64,000 nucleotides of DNA from Terrisporobacter mayombei (GTDB lineage Bacteria; Bacillota; Clostridia; Peptostreptococcales; Peptostreptococcaceae). Shown here piece by piece: positions 8,061 to 16,235 of this stretch. The notes beneath the pieces were generated by a model. The model was not told the origin of the DNA. It was given only the letters and a program-made list of their open reading frames with translations, and did no database searches. The stretch is from assembly GCF_020748465.1 (NCBI RefSeq), contig NZ_JAHZMP010000002.1, positions 248,001-312,000 of the forward strand, given 5' to 3'. How positions within the stretch are numbered: position 1 is the first letter of the stretch; each line of letters opens with the position of its first letter. The position numbers were made by a program, and so were the translations under genes.

Positions 8061-8073
8061 ATAAATTAACCTT

Positions 8074-8112
8074 AAAAAAGGAAGATAAACTTAGTTTAAC
8101 TTCCTTTTTTAG
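8074..8112 (+). terminator. Terminator after the MATE gene
   Basis: AAAAAAGGAA (8074-8083) pairs with TTCCTTTTTT (8101-8110), with partial pairing inside. Confidence 0.8.
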
Positions 8113-8182
8113 TTACAAGGGAGTTATAAATAAGAATTTGTAAGGTATAGTGAAATGAACAACCCTTATATATTATTAAAGA

Positions 8183-8305
8183 ATGCATTATGTGAATATA
8201 GAAATTTCGGATATTAAATCATCGGATGATTTAAAAAATACAAATGGACTTTTTTGTATTAAAACAAGTGGTGAAATAAAAGAGTATAAACTTGAATTAG
8301 AATAA
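8183..8305 (+). CDS. Possible 40-residue protein or gene tail
   Basis: A short frame, MHYVNIEISDIKSSDDLKN onward, ends in a strand-like segment IKTSGEIKEYKLELE. It has no good ribosome site, so it may be the C-terminal remnant of a larger gene. The remaining bases up to the XRE promoter (8306-8477) show nothing I can support. Confidence 0.3.
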   Translation: MHYVNIEISDIKSSDDLKNTNGLFCIKTSGEIKEYKLELE

Positions 8306-8477
8306 CATATTATTTTTCAATTCTATTTTTAAACATAGAGATAACAAGATATTCGATTAAAGATTTGTGGATCAATTTCAATTTACCTGTAAGAGCTACG
8401 AATAGGAATTTAGCAAGATGAACTTCTTGTATTTCGGTAAATATTTAGGAAATATTAACATGAAAAGTATTTTGTAG

Positions 8478-8536
8478 TTGACAAAATGTAATCAAGTAGT
8501 TACAATTTAAAATGTAAACAACAGATTACATTTTGT
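8478..8536 (+). promoter_or_regulatory. XRE-gene promoter with two palindromic operators
   Basis: TTGACA (8478-8483), a 17-bp spacer and TACAAT (8501-8506) form the promoter. Two copies of TGTAA-N8-TTACA lie at 8487-8504 and 8513-8530, the first across the spacer and -10, the second before the ribosome site. The arms extend to AAAATGTAA and, in the second copy, TTACATTTT. This fits autorepression by the XRE protein, inferred from position. Confidence 0.8.
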
Positions 8537-8551
8537 TAAGGAGGTAATACT

Positions 8552-8752
8552 TTGATACAGAATCGAATTAAGGTTTTGAGAGCTGAACGTGATTGGACAC
8601 AAGCTGACTTAGCTAAAAAGGTAGGTATTTCTCGTCAAGCGGTTATATCAATTGAGAAATATAAATATACACCATCTTTAGAATTAGCTTTCAAAATTGC
8701 AAATGTTTTTGATGTTTCAATAAATAACGTTTTTGAATACAAGGAGGATTAA
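8552..8752 (+). CDS. XRE-family HTH regulator
   Basis: A 66-residue single-domain Cro/CI-type regulator. The helix-turn-helix is plain: DWTQADLAKKVGISRQAVIS, followed by the usual IEKYKYTPSLELAFKIANVF. The start is a TTG seven bases past AAGGAGG. The gene for a small membrane protein starts 5 bp after its stop, and the pair is a common Firmicutes module in which the regulator controls its membrane partner. Two matching palindromes over its promoter suggest it represses itself. The inducing signal is unknown. Confidence 0.92.
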   Translation: MIQNRIKVLRAERDWTQADLAKKVGISRQAVISIEKYKYTPSLELAFKIANVFDVSINNVFEYKED

Positions 8753-8756
8753 AGCA

Positions 8757-9080
8757 ATGAGTGAACAAATTATTATTTTACTTTTCTTGATTCTTGGTAC
8801 TGGAAGTACTATTTTTCTTTATGTGTGGAAGGCTAAAAAGGAAATTGATTACAAAAAAGACGAACGTTGGAAGTTAATTCAGAATAAAGCTAATATTACA
8901 GCAAATTATTTAAACTATATATTGATAGTATTTTTAGCTATTGGAGATACGATATTGATATTTTGTGATATTCACATAACCCTTACTTTGAATCGTGTTT
9001 TTACTTATGTGCTATGTTTTATCGGATTACGAAATGCGATAGAACTATTTTCATTAAGGTATTTCGATAATCAATTATAA
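8757..9080 (+). CDS. Small membrane protein partnered with the XRE regulator
   Basis: The ATG follows AAGGAGG inside the end of the XRE gene, giving 107 residues; an upstream in-frame start lies within the XRE gene and has no ribosome site. Three hydrophobic helices are visible (about residues 3-22, 47-66 and 80-100), separated by a basic loop containing KKEIDYKKDERW. It resembles DUF2178-type proteins found next to XRE regulators. Function unknown. No clear terminator follows. Confidence 0.7.
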   Translation: MSEQIIILLFLILGTGSTIFLYVWKAKKEIDYKKDERWKLIQNKANITANYLNYILIVFLAIGDTILIFCDIHITLTLNRVFTYVLCFIGLRNAIELFSLRYFDNQL

Positions 9081-9235
9081 CTGGAAGAAGCAAATTGAGT
9101 GAAGATAATACCATGGCTAAATGCATACAAAATTAATATATAATCATGAAATTAATTTTATTGTGATTTAATTCCATAAAAATAATATTTAAGTTATAAT
9201 TTAGGTAAAGTTTTAGTATAAGGAGAATTAATGTT

Positions 9236-9496
9236 ATGAATAAAGAAAAATGTTCTTGTTGTAGTACTGGTGATAATAATAAGGATGATGTTATAATTGG
9301 TGAATATGTATGTTATTGTAATCATGTAACAGAAAATGATATTAAAGATGCAATAACACAAGGAGCTGAAACTGTGCAAGAAGTTATAAAAAAAACAGGA
9401 GCAATGAAAGATAGTAATTGTGCTGTAAATAATCCCAAGGGTACTTGTTGTTATTCCGACATTGTTTATGTATTTAATAAATATAAAGACAAATAA
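9236..9496 (+). CDS. BFD-like [2Fe-2S] protein
   Basis: An 86-residue protein with the bacterioferritin-associated ferredoxin fold. VCYCNHVTENDIKDAI (about residues 30-45) supplies the first Cys pair (C-x-C), and the later cysteines in the DSNC and GTCC segments (residues about 59-72) can complete a [2Fe-2S] site. The domain is inserted in many Fe-S enzymes as an electron carrier. A Cys-rich N-terminus (CSCC) is extra and could bind metal. The ATG follows AAGGAG and a long hairpin terminator follows, so it is alone. The redox partner cannot be told from context. Confidence 0.8.
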   Translation: MNKEKCSCCSTGDNNKDDVIIGEYVCYCNHVTENDIKDAITQGAETVQEVIKKTGAMKDSNCAVNNPKGTCCYSDIVYVFNKYKDK

Positions 9497-9552
9497 AAAA
9501 TTCCAATTTGTATAGGGATTTAAATTAAATTTGAGTGGTTTAAAAATATGTA

Positions 9553-9603
9553 AGTGTAGATATTAAGTAAGATATTGCTTAAACGTCTACACTTATTTTT
9601 ATT
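9553..9603 (+). terminator. Long hairpin terminator after the BFD gene
   Basis: AAGTGTAGA pairs with TCTACACTT across an inner stem (TTAAG/CTTAA), followed by ATTTTTATT. The ~290 bases after it, up to the DUF2089 gene, are extremely AT-rich and show no gene. Confidence 0.75.
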
Positions 9604-9893
9604 ATTCAAATTTGATAGAGAAGGTTGAAACATTTGCAAGAATAAGTTAACTAATTTTGAAGTAGAATATTGGTGTTTTGATAAATTACAAAAATGAGTG
9701 AAATAGAATTTGTTCAAAGTTATAACTATTGTGCAAAGTAAAGGTGAAATTAAAAATGATAATTATAAAATTAATATAATTAATATATGAAATGATAAAA
9801 ATTAAAAAAATTAAAATTAATATTAATAAATTTAAAAAATACTATTGCATTTTTAATAAAATTTAATATACTAATATTAAAGGAAGTGATAAT

Positions 9894-10262
9894 GTGCATA
9901 AAATTATAACTAAATGTCCCGTTTGTGCGGAAGAAATGAAGATTATGAAATTAAAATGTAATCATTGCAACACAATTATAGAAAATGAGTTTTCCATTTC
10001 AAAATTTGATAGATTATCAAAAGAGCAGCTAAATTTTGTAGAAGTGTTTTTAGCTTGTAGAGGAAACATAAAAGATGTGGAAAAACAACTTGGCATATCT
10101 TATCCAACTGTAAGAGGCAAACTTGATGAAATTAATAACAATCTAGGTTTAGTAATTAAAAAAGATACAGAGAAGCAAAAAGAAAAAGAGAAAATAATGG
10201 AAATGTTAGAAAATAAGGAGATAAGCTCAGAAGAAGCTATTAATTTTTTAAAAAAATTATAA
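9894..10262 (+). CDS. DUF2089-family zinc-ribbon HTH protein
   Basis: A 122-residue protein starting at a GTG after AGGAAGTG. Residues 8-30 hold a zinc ribbon (CPVC and CNHC). Residues 40-85 hold a helix-turn-helix (VEKQLGISYPTVRGKLDEIN). The C-terminus is a short SHOCT-like helical hairpin (EISSEEAINFLKKL). DUF2089 proteins are putative transcription factors. It opens a three-gene unit whose other members share the C-terminal helix motif or a following domain, so it probably regulates or senses with them. The stop overlaps the region of the next ribosome site. Confidence 0.85.
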   Translation: MHKIITKCPVCAEEMKIMKLKCNHCNTIIENEFSISKFDRLSKEQLNFVEVFLACRGNIKDVEKQLGISYPTVRGKLDEINNNLGLVIKKDTEKQKEKEKIMEMLENKEISSEEAINFLKKL

Positions 10263-10282
10263 TGTATAAAGGAGTGATTAAT

Positions 10283-10684
10283 ATGGAAGATAAAAAGAGA
10301 ATTTTAAAGATGGTTGAAGAGGGAAAAATAACAGCAGAGGAAGCTATAAAATTATTAGATGTACTAGATTCCAATGAAAAATGTGATATTGTTGTCAAAG
10401 AGGAAGTTATTGAAGATGATGATTTTTTTGATATAAAGAATGATGGTAAAAGTGGAAAGATGTTATTTGTAAGAGTAAAAAGTAAAGATGGCAGTAAAGT
10501 TAAGGTTAATATACCATTAGAATTTATAAAAATAATGGGTGGAATAGGAAGTATGTACAGCAATGAGCTTGAAAAATACAATATAGATATAGCTAAATTA
10601 ATGGATGAAATAGACAATGGATTTGTTGGAAGAATTGTGGAAGTAGAAGATGGAAATGACAAGGTAATAGTAGAAATACAATAG
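10283..10684 (+). CDS. SHOCT-like protein of the DUF2089 unit
   Basis: The ATG follows AAAGGAGTG, giving 133 residues. Residues 1-27 form the SHOCT-like helical hairpin seen at the N-terminus of YvlB/LiaX-type proteins (ILKMVEEGKITAEEAIKLLD). An acidic linker (EDDDFFD) follows, then about 80 residues of mixed alpha/beta (KVKVNIPLEFIKIM, later GRIVEVEDGNDKVIVEIQ). The same C-terminal layout returns in the next gene. Proteins of this type sit beside cell-envelope stress regulators in Bacilli; a role here is inference. Confidence 0.7.
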   Translation: MEDKKRILKMVEEGKITAEEAIKLLDVLDSNEKCDIVVKEEVIEDDDFFDIKNDGKSGKMLFVRVKSKDGSKVKVNIPLEFIKIMGGIGSMYSNELEKYNIDIAKLMDEIDNGFVGRIVEVEDGNDKVIVEIQ

Positions 10685-10694
10685 GTGCTTTGAT

Positions 10695-10967
10695 ATGAGA
10701 ATAACCGTAAAAAACAAAGAAGATAATGTTAACATAAATATAATAGCACCTCTAAGTGTTATAACGACTTTACTACGAGTGTCTAAGCCATTTATAAAAA
10801 TAGATTTTAACAAGGCATTTAAAAATAGCAAAATAGATTATATATTTGGTTCCAAAGATGTGGATGTTATTATAGAGGGCCTAAAATACCTAAACAAAGA
10901 ACATAAAGGACTATATCTAGTAGACATAGAAGAAGAAAATGGAGATATAGTAAAAATTAAGATTTAG
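10695..10967 (+). CDS. Third protein of the DUF2089/SHOCT unit
   Basis: Ninety residues matching the C-terminal domain of the preceding protein in layout: NVNINIIAPLSVITTLL near the start and LVDIEEENGDIVKIKI at the end. It lacks the SHOCT hairpin. The gene starts 10 bp past the previous stop, so the three genes form one operon ended by a terminator. It looks like a stand-alone copy of the domain, possibly a dimer partner. Function unknown. Confidence 0.65.
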   Translation: MRITVKNKEDNVNINIIAPLSVITTLLRVSKPFIKIDFNKAFKNSKIDYIFGSKDVDVIIEGLKYLNKEHKGLYLVDIEEENGDIVKIKI

Positions 10968-11003
10968 AATGGGATTTTAACAAAAATCATATCAAACTCA
11001 ATA

Positions 11004-11048
11004 AATAACTGCACATTAGTGTTATAACTAAGGTACAGTTATTTTTAT
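11004..11048 (+). terminator. Terminator of the DUF2089 operon
   Basis: AATAACTG (11004-11011) pairs with CAGTTATT (11036-11043), with inner TTAGT/ACTAA pairing, followed by TTTT. Confidence 0.7.
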
Positions 11049-11094
11049 TATAATTAATACATCTAGACTACTCAATAACTGAGTTTTCTTTTTT

Positions 11095-11576
11095 TCAACA
11101 TATGTATTTTGGTATATATTTTAATGCAGTAGTAATTGATGCAAGTATTATTATTGAATTTCCTACAACAGGAACAGATATATTCAGCACATATTAGCCT
11201 TGTGATCTAAACAATTATTAAAAATAGAGAAACTAAAAAATCCTATTATAAGTAGTGTAAGAATAAGGTTTCTATAATGACATATTTTAGAAGGAATATC
11301 TGAATAAATAGTAAATTCTTTACCATCATTTTCTTTCTCAAAATAAAACAAACCCCATTGTGTTGATACTGTATTTATATTTAATGTAGAGATAAAGTTT
11401 ATATAATCTTCATTTTATTTAACAGGAAAATGCCTTCCCCTTTCTACTTGATAAATATATTTATCTCTGTCACATACTTCAAAATGATAAGTAAACCAAC
11501 TCTTATTTGCTAATCTATAGCCTTCCTTTGATAAGTTATTGAACCAATTTGTTTCTTTTTCAATATCAAAATTAAC
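11095..11576 (-). pseudogene. Decayed DUF2812-family membrane protein
   Basis: The minus strand reads an almost complete DUF2812 protein: ETNWFNNLSKEGYRLANKS, YHFEVCDRDKYIYQVERG, QWGLFYFEKENDGKEFTIYS, then a hydrophobic helix LILTLLIIGFFSFSIF. It is broken by an in-frame TAA before NEDYINF and by a frameshift before the last helix (GNSIIILASITTALKYI). The N-terminus ends abruptly at about 11576, where an unrelated fragment begins on the other strand. No working start remains. Confidence 0.75.
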
Positions 11577-11876
11577 ACTAGATGATGAAGTTGATTATTT
11601 TATTGGTGAAATTAAGGAATACTTAGATGTTATGTATAAAGGAAGTGCAGATATGCTATTTAGTATAGATCCTTATAGGGAAGAGTTACTTTCAAGGATC
11701 AAGTTGAGTAGTTATTTTTGCAAGGTAAAAATATATTAGATGAAGAACTTATAGAACATCTAAAATACTTGAGATTATTCAAGCGACACAATATAGATGA
11801 AAAAGAATACCTTAGCTTTGCTAATAATTTAATAAATTTAAACAATGCAGTAGAATATCTTTTTCAAATGATTTGA
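11577..11876 (+). pseudogene. C-terminal fragment of an unrecognised protein, frameshifted
   Basis: The plus strand reads DEVDYFIGEIKEYLDVMYKG and DMLFSIDPYREELLSRIKLS. It then shifts frame near 11716 and continues KNILDEELIEHLKYLRLFKR to NAVEYLFQMI and a TGA. The apparent start of this frame lies in reversed DUF2812 sequence, so it is chimeric and not a real start. I do not recognise the parent protein. The abrupt join with the DUF2812 remnant marks a deletion or rearrangement scar. The 150 bases after it hold nothing else. Confidence 0.6.
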
Positions 11877-12032
11877 TAGAAAATTTAGAAAAATAATGAA
11901 AAGTGTCAAGAGAAAAGATATTAGAAATACTAAATATAGGAAAGTTACACACTCATAAGTAAAAGATACAAAACTGTAAGGTTATATATATATGTTTTAA
12001 TATATAATCATATCAAAGAGGGGGGAGATAAT

Positions 12033-12830
12033 ATGTGGGAAAGAAGTCAGCTAAAAGAAAGAGCAAAAGTCACATTTAAAAGATGTTACTGGAAAGCAGT
12101 ACTAGTAAGTTTTATAGCATTTATGTTAACTGGGGGAATGGGACAGGTAGCAAATAATGCCAACGAAATGAAGGACACTTACAACAGCACCTACAGCGAA
12201 AACTACACAGAAGAATACGAAGATACATCTCTAGATTTAAAAGGAGGGGCCACAAGTATATTTGAAAATATATTTGCAGATGGTTTAGTGATGCTTTTTG
12301 TAAGCGTATTTGTAGTAGCTATTATTTTAAGTTTGCTTATTAAATTACTAATAGCCTATCCTATAACAATAGGTAAAAATAATTATTTTATGGGAATTAG
12401 GCATAAAGAAAAGCCTGTAAAAAATATATTATTTCTTTATAAAAGCGGAAAACTTAAGAGTTCAATATTCACCATGTTTATGATGGATTTATTCATATAT
12501 TTATGGTCACTATTATTATTAATACCTGGAATAGTAAAATCTTACGAATATAGAATGATACCTTATATACTAAGTGAAAATCCAAATATAAGCAGAACAA
12601 GAGCTTTTGAAATAAGTAAAAATATGATGTATGGCAATAAGTGGAGTGTCTTTGAATTGGACTTATCTTTTTTAGGTTGGTATATCTTATCAGCATTAAC
12701 TTTAGGATTACTTTCCATATTTTATGTAAATCCATATGTGGAAAGCACAAATGCAGAGCTATACGCTTTTCTTAGAGAAGAGGCCCTAGAGAAAGGGTAT
12801 GCAGAAGAAAGCGAATTAATTGGATTTTAG
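12033..12830 (+). CDS. DUF975-family integral membrane protein
   Basis: A 265-residue protein with the DUF975 start (RSQLKERAKVTFKRCYWKAV) leading into a first helix. It has four to five more hydrophobic segments, and the later IPGIVKSYEYRMIPYILSEN segment is typical of this family. An extracellular acidic, Ser/Thr/Tyr-rich loop lies after helix 1. The ATG follows GAGGGGGGAG, an unusually strong site. It starts an apparent two-gene unit with the DUF4184 gene 36 bp downstream. Molecular function is unknown for the family. Confidence 0.85.
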   Translation: MWERSQLKERAKVTFKRCYWKAVLVSFIAFMLTGGMGQVANNANEMKDTYNSTYSENYTEEYEDTSLDLKGGATSIFENIFADGLVMLFVSVFVVAIILSLLIKLLIAYPITIGKNNYFMGIRHKEKPVKNILFLYKSGKLKSSIFTMFMMDLFIYLWSLLLLIPGIVKSYEYRMIPYILSENPNISRTRAFEISKNMMYGNKWSVFELDLSFLGWYILSALTLGLLSIFYVNPYVESTNAELYAFLREEALEKGYAEESELIGF

Positions 12831-12866
12831 TGGGGCTACTAGCAAACTCATATTAGGAGGAGAAAT

Positions 12867-13619
12867 ATGCCATTTACATTTGCCCACCCATCCATTGTAC
12901 TACCATTGAAAAGCAAATATTTTAATTACAGTGGTTTAATATTAGGATCCATGGCTCCAGATATAATATACTTTGTATTATTTAGTCCAAGTAGTAATTT
13001 TGGCCATACATTTATGGGATTTTTATTATTTAATTTACCCATGTGTTTTTTATTAAATTACTTATTTTATAAATATATACAAGAGTTATTTATTTGTACA
13101 TTACCTAATTTTATATCAAACAAATATATGTACTTGATTAAAAATAAAAATATACTATCAAACAAAAGAGATATTTTTATCTTTGTTTACTCATGCTTAA
13201 TAGGAATGATTACTCATGTATTATGGGATGCATTCACACATAATACAGGTTTCTTTGTACAAAACATTGAGTTTTTGAGAAGTAGTATTACTTTATTTCA
13301 CTTTAATATTCCAATTTATAAAATACTTCAGCATGGCAGTACGTTAGTTGGATTTTTTATTATATTTGTATATATTTACAAAAATAGAGACAAAATGAAT
13401 AAGAAATATTACTTGAAAATAAATAAAAAGAAAATTCGTCTAAGTATAATATTTATTACATTTATACTTACAATATTGTTTATTATTTTCTTCCTGAAAA
13501 CAAAAGGATTTGTTGGTATTGGAAGGATAATAGTTACATTTATAAACAGCCTATTTTTATCCTATTTAGTTGTAGGTTTTGCATATAATAATAAGCTGTT
13601 TATCAAATATAAAAAATAA
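12867..13619 (+). CDS. DUF4184-family membrane protein
   Basis: A 250-residue protein opening with MPFTFAHPSIVLPL and SGLILGSMAPDIIYFV, the hallmark of DUF4184. Conserved acidic and His residues (APD, and THVLWDAFTH near residue 120) resemble those of membrane-bound metal-dependent hydrolases of the YdjM/YfhO type; that link is inference. About six membrane helices and a lysine-rich loop are seen. The ATG follows AGGAGG. A near-perfect terminator follows at once, so the unit is DUF975-DUF4184. Confidence 0.85.
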   Translation: MPFTFAHPSIVLPLKSKYFNYSGLILGSMAPDIIYFVLFSPSSNFGHTFMGFLLFNLPMCFLLNYLFYKYIQELFICTLPNFISNKYMYLIKNKNILSNKRDIFIFVYSCLIGMITHVLWDAFTHNTGFFVQNIEFLRSSITLFHFNIPIYKILQHGSTLVGFFIIFVYIYKNRDKMNKKYYLKINKKKIRLSIIFITFILTILFIIFFLKTKGFVGIGRIIVTFINSLFLSYLVVGFAYNNKLFIKYKK

Positions 13620-13655
13620 AATATAGGGTCATTGACCCTATATTTTATTTTTTGT
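13617..13655 (+). terminator. Terminator after DUF4184
   Basis: A perfect inverted repeat, ATATAGGGTCA / TGACCCTATAT around 13632, with flanking A/T pairs and a T-rich tail. Confidence 0.85.
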
Positions 13656-13757
13656 TTTAGATTATTTAATTATAATTCTATCATATTAGTTAGATAACTT
13701 TACATTCTTTTCAAAATAGATATAATATATATATCTATACTAGGGGGAGACAGAAAG

Positions 13758-14291
13758 ATGACAAAAGAAAATGTAAAAGACGAATATGTTTATGAAGTAA
13801 AAGGTAGAGGTATTATAATCAAAGAATACATTGGGAAAAAACAAATAATCAATATACCAGAAACAATTGAAAACAAGCCAGTAACAAAAATTGCTAGCGA
13901 AGCTTTTGAAGGAAGAAATCTTTTAGAAGTGTATATGCCAGATACTATTAAGGAAGTGGGGAAGTTTGCTTTTGCATCAAATATGTATATGACAAAAATA
14001 AAGTTATCAGGAAATTTAAAAGCTATACCAGAAGGAATGCTTGCTTTTTGTGGGAAACTTAAAGAGCTTAATGTGCCATCATCAGTAAAATCTATGGGAA
14101 AAAACTCACTTGACTGTGTGAAACTGAGAAAATTAACAATTCCAACTTCAGTTGAAAAGATTAGCAATAAGATTTTTGGTAAAAACATAGCAGAAAGTAA
14201 ATCTACTACTTTTATAGTTGAAAAAGGTAGTTTTGCTAAAGAATTTTTATCTTCTAAGAGTTTAAATGTTGAATATAATGAAGAACTATAA
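13758..14291 (+). CDS. BspA-type leucine-rich-repeat protein
   Basis: A 177-residue protein made almost wholly of BspA-like (LRR_5) repeats, seen as IPETIENKPVTKIASEAFEG, MPDTIKEVGKFAFASNMYMT, LKAIPEGMLAF, VPSSVKSMGKNSL and IPTSVEKISNKIF. There is no signal peptide, membrane segment or sorting signal, so it is probably cytosolic, unlike the surface adhesins that carry these repeats. The ATG follows GGGGGAGA. It stands alone; a weak hairpin (AGCGCTCAT with ATGGGTGCT, about 14344-14366) may end it. A protein-interaction role is inferred from the fold only. Confidence 0.8.
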   Translation: MTKENVKDEYVYEVKGRGIIIKEYIGKKQIINIPETIENKPVTKIASEAFEGRNLLEVYMPDTIKEVGKFAFASNMYMTKIKLSGNLKAIPEGMLAFCGKLKELNVPSSVKSMGKNSLDCVKLRKLTIPTSVEKISNKIFGKNIAESKSTTFIVEKGSFAKEFLSSKSLNVEYNEEL

Positions 14292-14536
14292 TTATTAAAA
14301 ATTGTTATAATAATTTGTAATAGATTAACATAAACATAAAGAGAGCGCTCATTTATATGGGTGCTATTTTAATATTAAAAAAAGAAATTTTAATTACAAT
14401 AAATAAAATAATATCACTTGACTCATACCATAAAATGGAATACAATCATCTTGAATACATAGGAATTCGAGGTATTAATAATGTAGAGTTATTAAGAACC
14501 TGAAATCTATATTAAACTATACAAGGGGGAGTTACA

Positions 14537-15526
14537 ATGAGTAATGATATTAAAATTGTAAGAAGAGAAATAAGAGATTTTTTACTAATCAATTTTGGTA
14601 TTATAGCCTTCATATCAATATTTTTATTCCTTTCTTCATCAAAAACAAACGCTGAAGGTTTAGCTGCTAACTTTGCTATATTATTTATGTATATTCCAGC
14701 ATTTTCTACAATTATTGTTTTAAAGAAAATTTCAAAGTATGAGTTTAAACCTGAGATAGATAAATTTTTTAAGGTTTTTGCCATAGCTACAATTTTGAGG
14801 ATAATCACTACAATAGGTGAATCATTCTTGCCAAATGGTGGGTGGTTATCATCAATTATAGATACTATTGTATCTGCATATCTTTTATATTTAGTATTAG
14901 TAAATAGTCATGAAATGAAAGATATAAATTTATGTTTTGGAAAAAATTCTAAAAAGATTGCTACTGTTATATTAATATTTATAGTAATTGTTTTAGCTAG
15001 TAACATACCAGAATTTATAAATGGGCAAGTAAATTCAGATAAACTTATGGAAAATATAGTATATGCCATGATGAATTTAATTATTAATTTTCTAGTTGGG
15101 TTTAATTTATTCTTTGGAGAAGAGTTTGGATGGAGATACTTTTTACAACCTAGATTACAAAAGCTTTATGGTAAAAGAATAGGGGTAATAATTCTAGGTT
15201 TTATATGGGGAATTTGGCATGCTCCACTTTGCTTTACTCTTTATAGTCCCAAAACACCTATACACTGTGTAGTTGCTCATGTAATTACTTGCATATTCTT
15301 AGGTATTTATTTAGGGTACGCTTATATGAAAACGGAAAATATATGGGCTCCAATGTTGTTACACATGGTAAACAATGTTATTGGGATCATATTTGGAGGA
15401 GGATATACGGCAGTATACACATGGGAAAGTCTTTTATATAGTATTTTAACTTTTGCAATATTATTCACACCATTCTTACTTACTAAAGAGTATAAATCAA
15501 ATAAAGAAAATGAATTCTTATCCTAG
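14537..15526 (+). CDS. CPBP-family intramembrane metalloprotease
   Basis: A 329-residue membrane protein with eight or so helices. The CPBP (Abi/CAAX protease) motifs are clear in the C-terminal half: EEFGWRYFL (EExxxR), then GFIWGIWHAP (FxxxH) and the final helix APMLLHMVNN with its conserved His and Asn. These residues form a zinc-free or metal glutamyl protease site in the membrane. In bacteria such proteins process peptides or give self-immunity to bacteriocins. The ATG follows AAGGGGGAG. No bacteriocin gene is seen nearby. A strong terminator follows. Confidence 0.88.
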   Translation: MSNDIKIVRREIRDFLLINFGIIAFISIFLFLSSSKTNAEGLAANFAILFMYIPAFSTIIVLKKISKYEFKPEIDKFFKVFAIATILRIITTIGESFLPNGGWLSSIIDTIVSAYLLYLVLVNSHEMKDINLCFGKNSKKIATVILIFIVIVLASNIPEFINGQVNSDKLMENIVYAMMNLIINFLVGFNLFFGEEFGWRYFLQPRLQKLYGKRIGVIILGFIWGIWHAPLCFTLYSPKTPIHCVVAHVITCIFLGIYLGYAYMKTENIWAPMLLHMVNNVIGIIFGGGYTAVYTWESLLYSILTFAILFTPFLLTKEYKSNKENEFLS

Positions 15527-15536
15527 AACAATTAAT

Positions 15537-15582
15537 ATGTCCAAGGCTGTATCAACAATGATACGGTCTTGGACATTTTTAC
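15537..15582 (+). terminator. Terminator after the CPBP gene
   Basis: ATGTCCAAG (15537-15545) pairs with CTTGGACAT (15568-15576), with an inner TGTATCA/TGATACG stem, then TTTT. Confidence 0.85.
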
Positions 15583-15651
15583 TTATTATACAAAATCAGA
15601 TTCATTTTAGTAATAAAAAACTTAAAAAAATAATGTTAATTTAATTTAACG

Positions 15652-15665
15652 GTTAAATAATTAAC
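15652..15665 (+). promoter_or_regulatory. Candidate Rex-type operator before the rnf operon
   Basis: GTTAA-N4-TTAAC at 15652-15665 keeps the core of the redox-sensor Rex site (TTGTTAA-N4-TTAACAA) but lacks its outer bases. A second pair, GTTAA-N6-TTAAC, lies just upstream. The region is AT-rich, so a chance match is possible. Rex answers the NADH/NAD+ ratio, which would suit an NADH-forming complex. Confidence 0.35.
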
Positions 15666-15778
15666 TTTTATTGTTTATGGGCACTAGAGTTAATATCATT
15701 TAGGCAAGAGAATAATTATTAGTATAAAAAATGTATTTGTAATGGAAGACATTAGAAGAAAGAATTGGAGGTAATGTC

Positions 15779-16192
15779 ATGAAAAGGAATGAAGTTGGAT
15801 ATGTGGTAGAGCAAAACGATGATATCACTAAAATTAAACTTGGGAGGCATAGTGAATGTAAAAACTGTGGGGCTTGTCCGGGAAACAATAATTTAATTGT
15901 ACCTGTAAACAACCCCATAGGAGCAAAAGTTGGAGATAAGATATGTGTTGAAATCCCACAGGATAATATAGTCCCGTCGGTTTATATAGTTTATATTCAA
16001 CCGCTATTACTAGTATTTATGGGAGCTATAATTGGATATTTAGTTTCTGTATACACGCATAAATCAGCCACAGTTTTAGAAGTAGTATTTGGAGCTATCT
16101 TCTTTATCATATCAATAATATTTATTAAAGTAGCAGATAAAAAAGCAGGTAAGAGTAATAACTTACCTACCATAATTAAAATTATTTCTTAA
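15779..16192 (+). CDS. rseC: RseC/MucC-family membrane protein
   Basis: A 137-residue protein with a cysteine-bearing N-terminal domain (HSECKNCGACPGN, about residues 24-36) and two membrane helices (about residues 67-90 and 100-120), the standard RseC layout. In clostridia and acetogens this gene commonly opens the rnf cluster. RseC is linked to SoxR reduction in enterics and to Rnf assembly or control in acetogens; the clustered cysteines may hold an Fe-S group. The ATG follows TTGGAGGT. rnfC begins 43 bp downstream, so it is first in the operon. Confidence 0.85.
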   Translation: MKRNEVGYVVEQNDDITKIKLGRHSECKNCGACPGNNNLIVPVNNPIGAKVGDKICVEIPQDNIVPSVYIVYIQPLLLVFMGAIIGYLVSVYTHKSATVLEVVFGAIFFIISIIFIKVADKKAGKSNNLPTIIKIIS

Positions 16193-16235
16193 AATAGATT
16201 AACTATAATAATTTCTCATAAAGGGGAGGTAGAAA

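Noticed and set aside
11539..11739. 66-codon plus-strand frame as a real gene
   Set aside because: Its first residues are reversed DUF2812 sequence and it lacks a ribosome site; it is a chimera across a rearrangement join.
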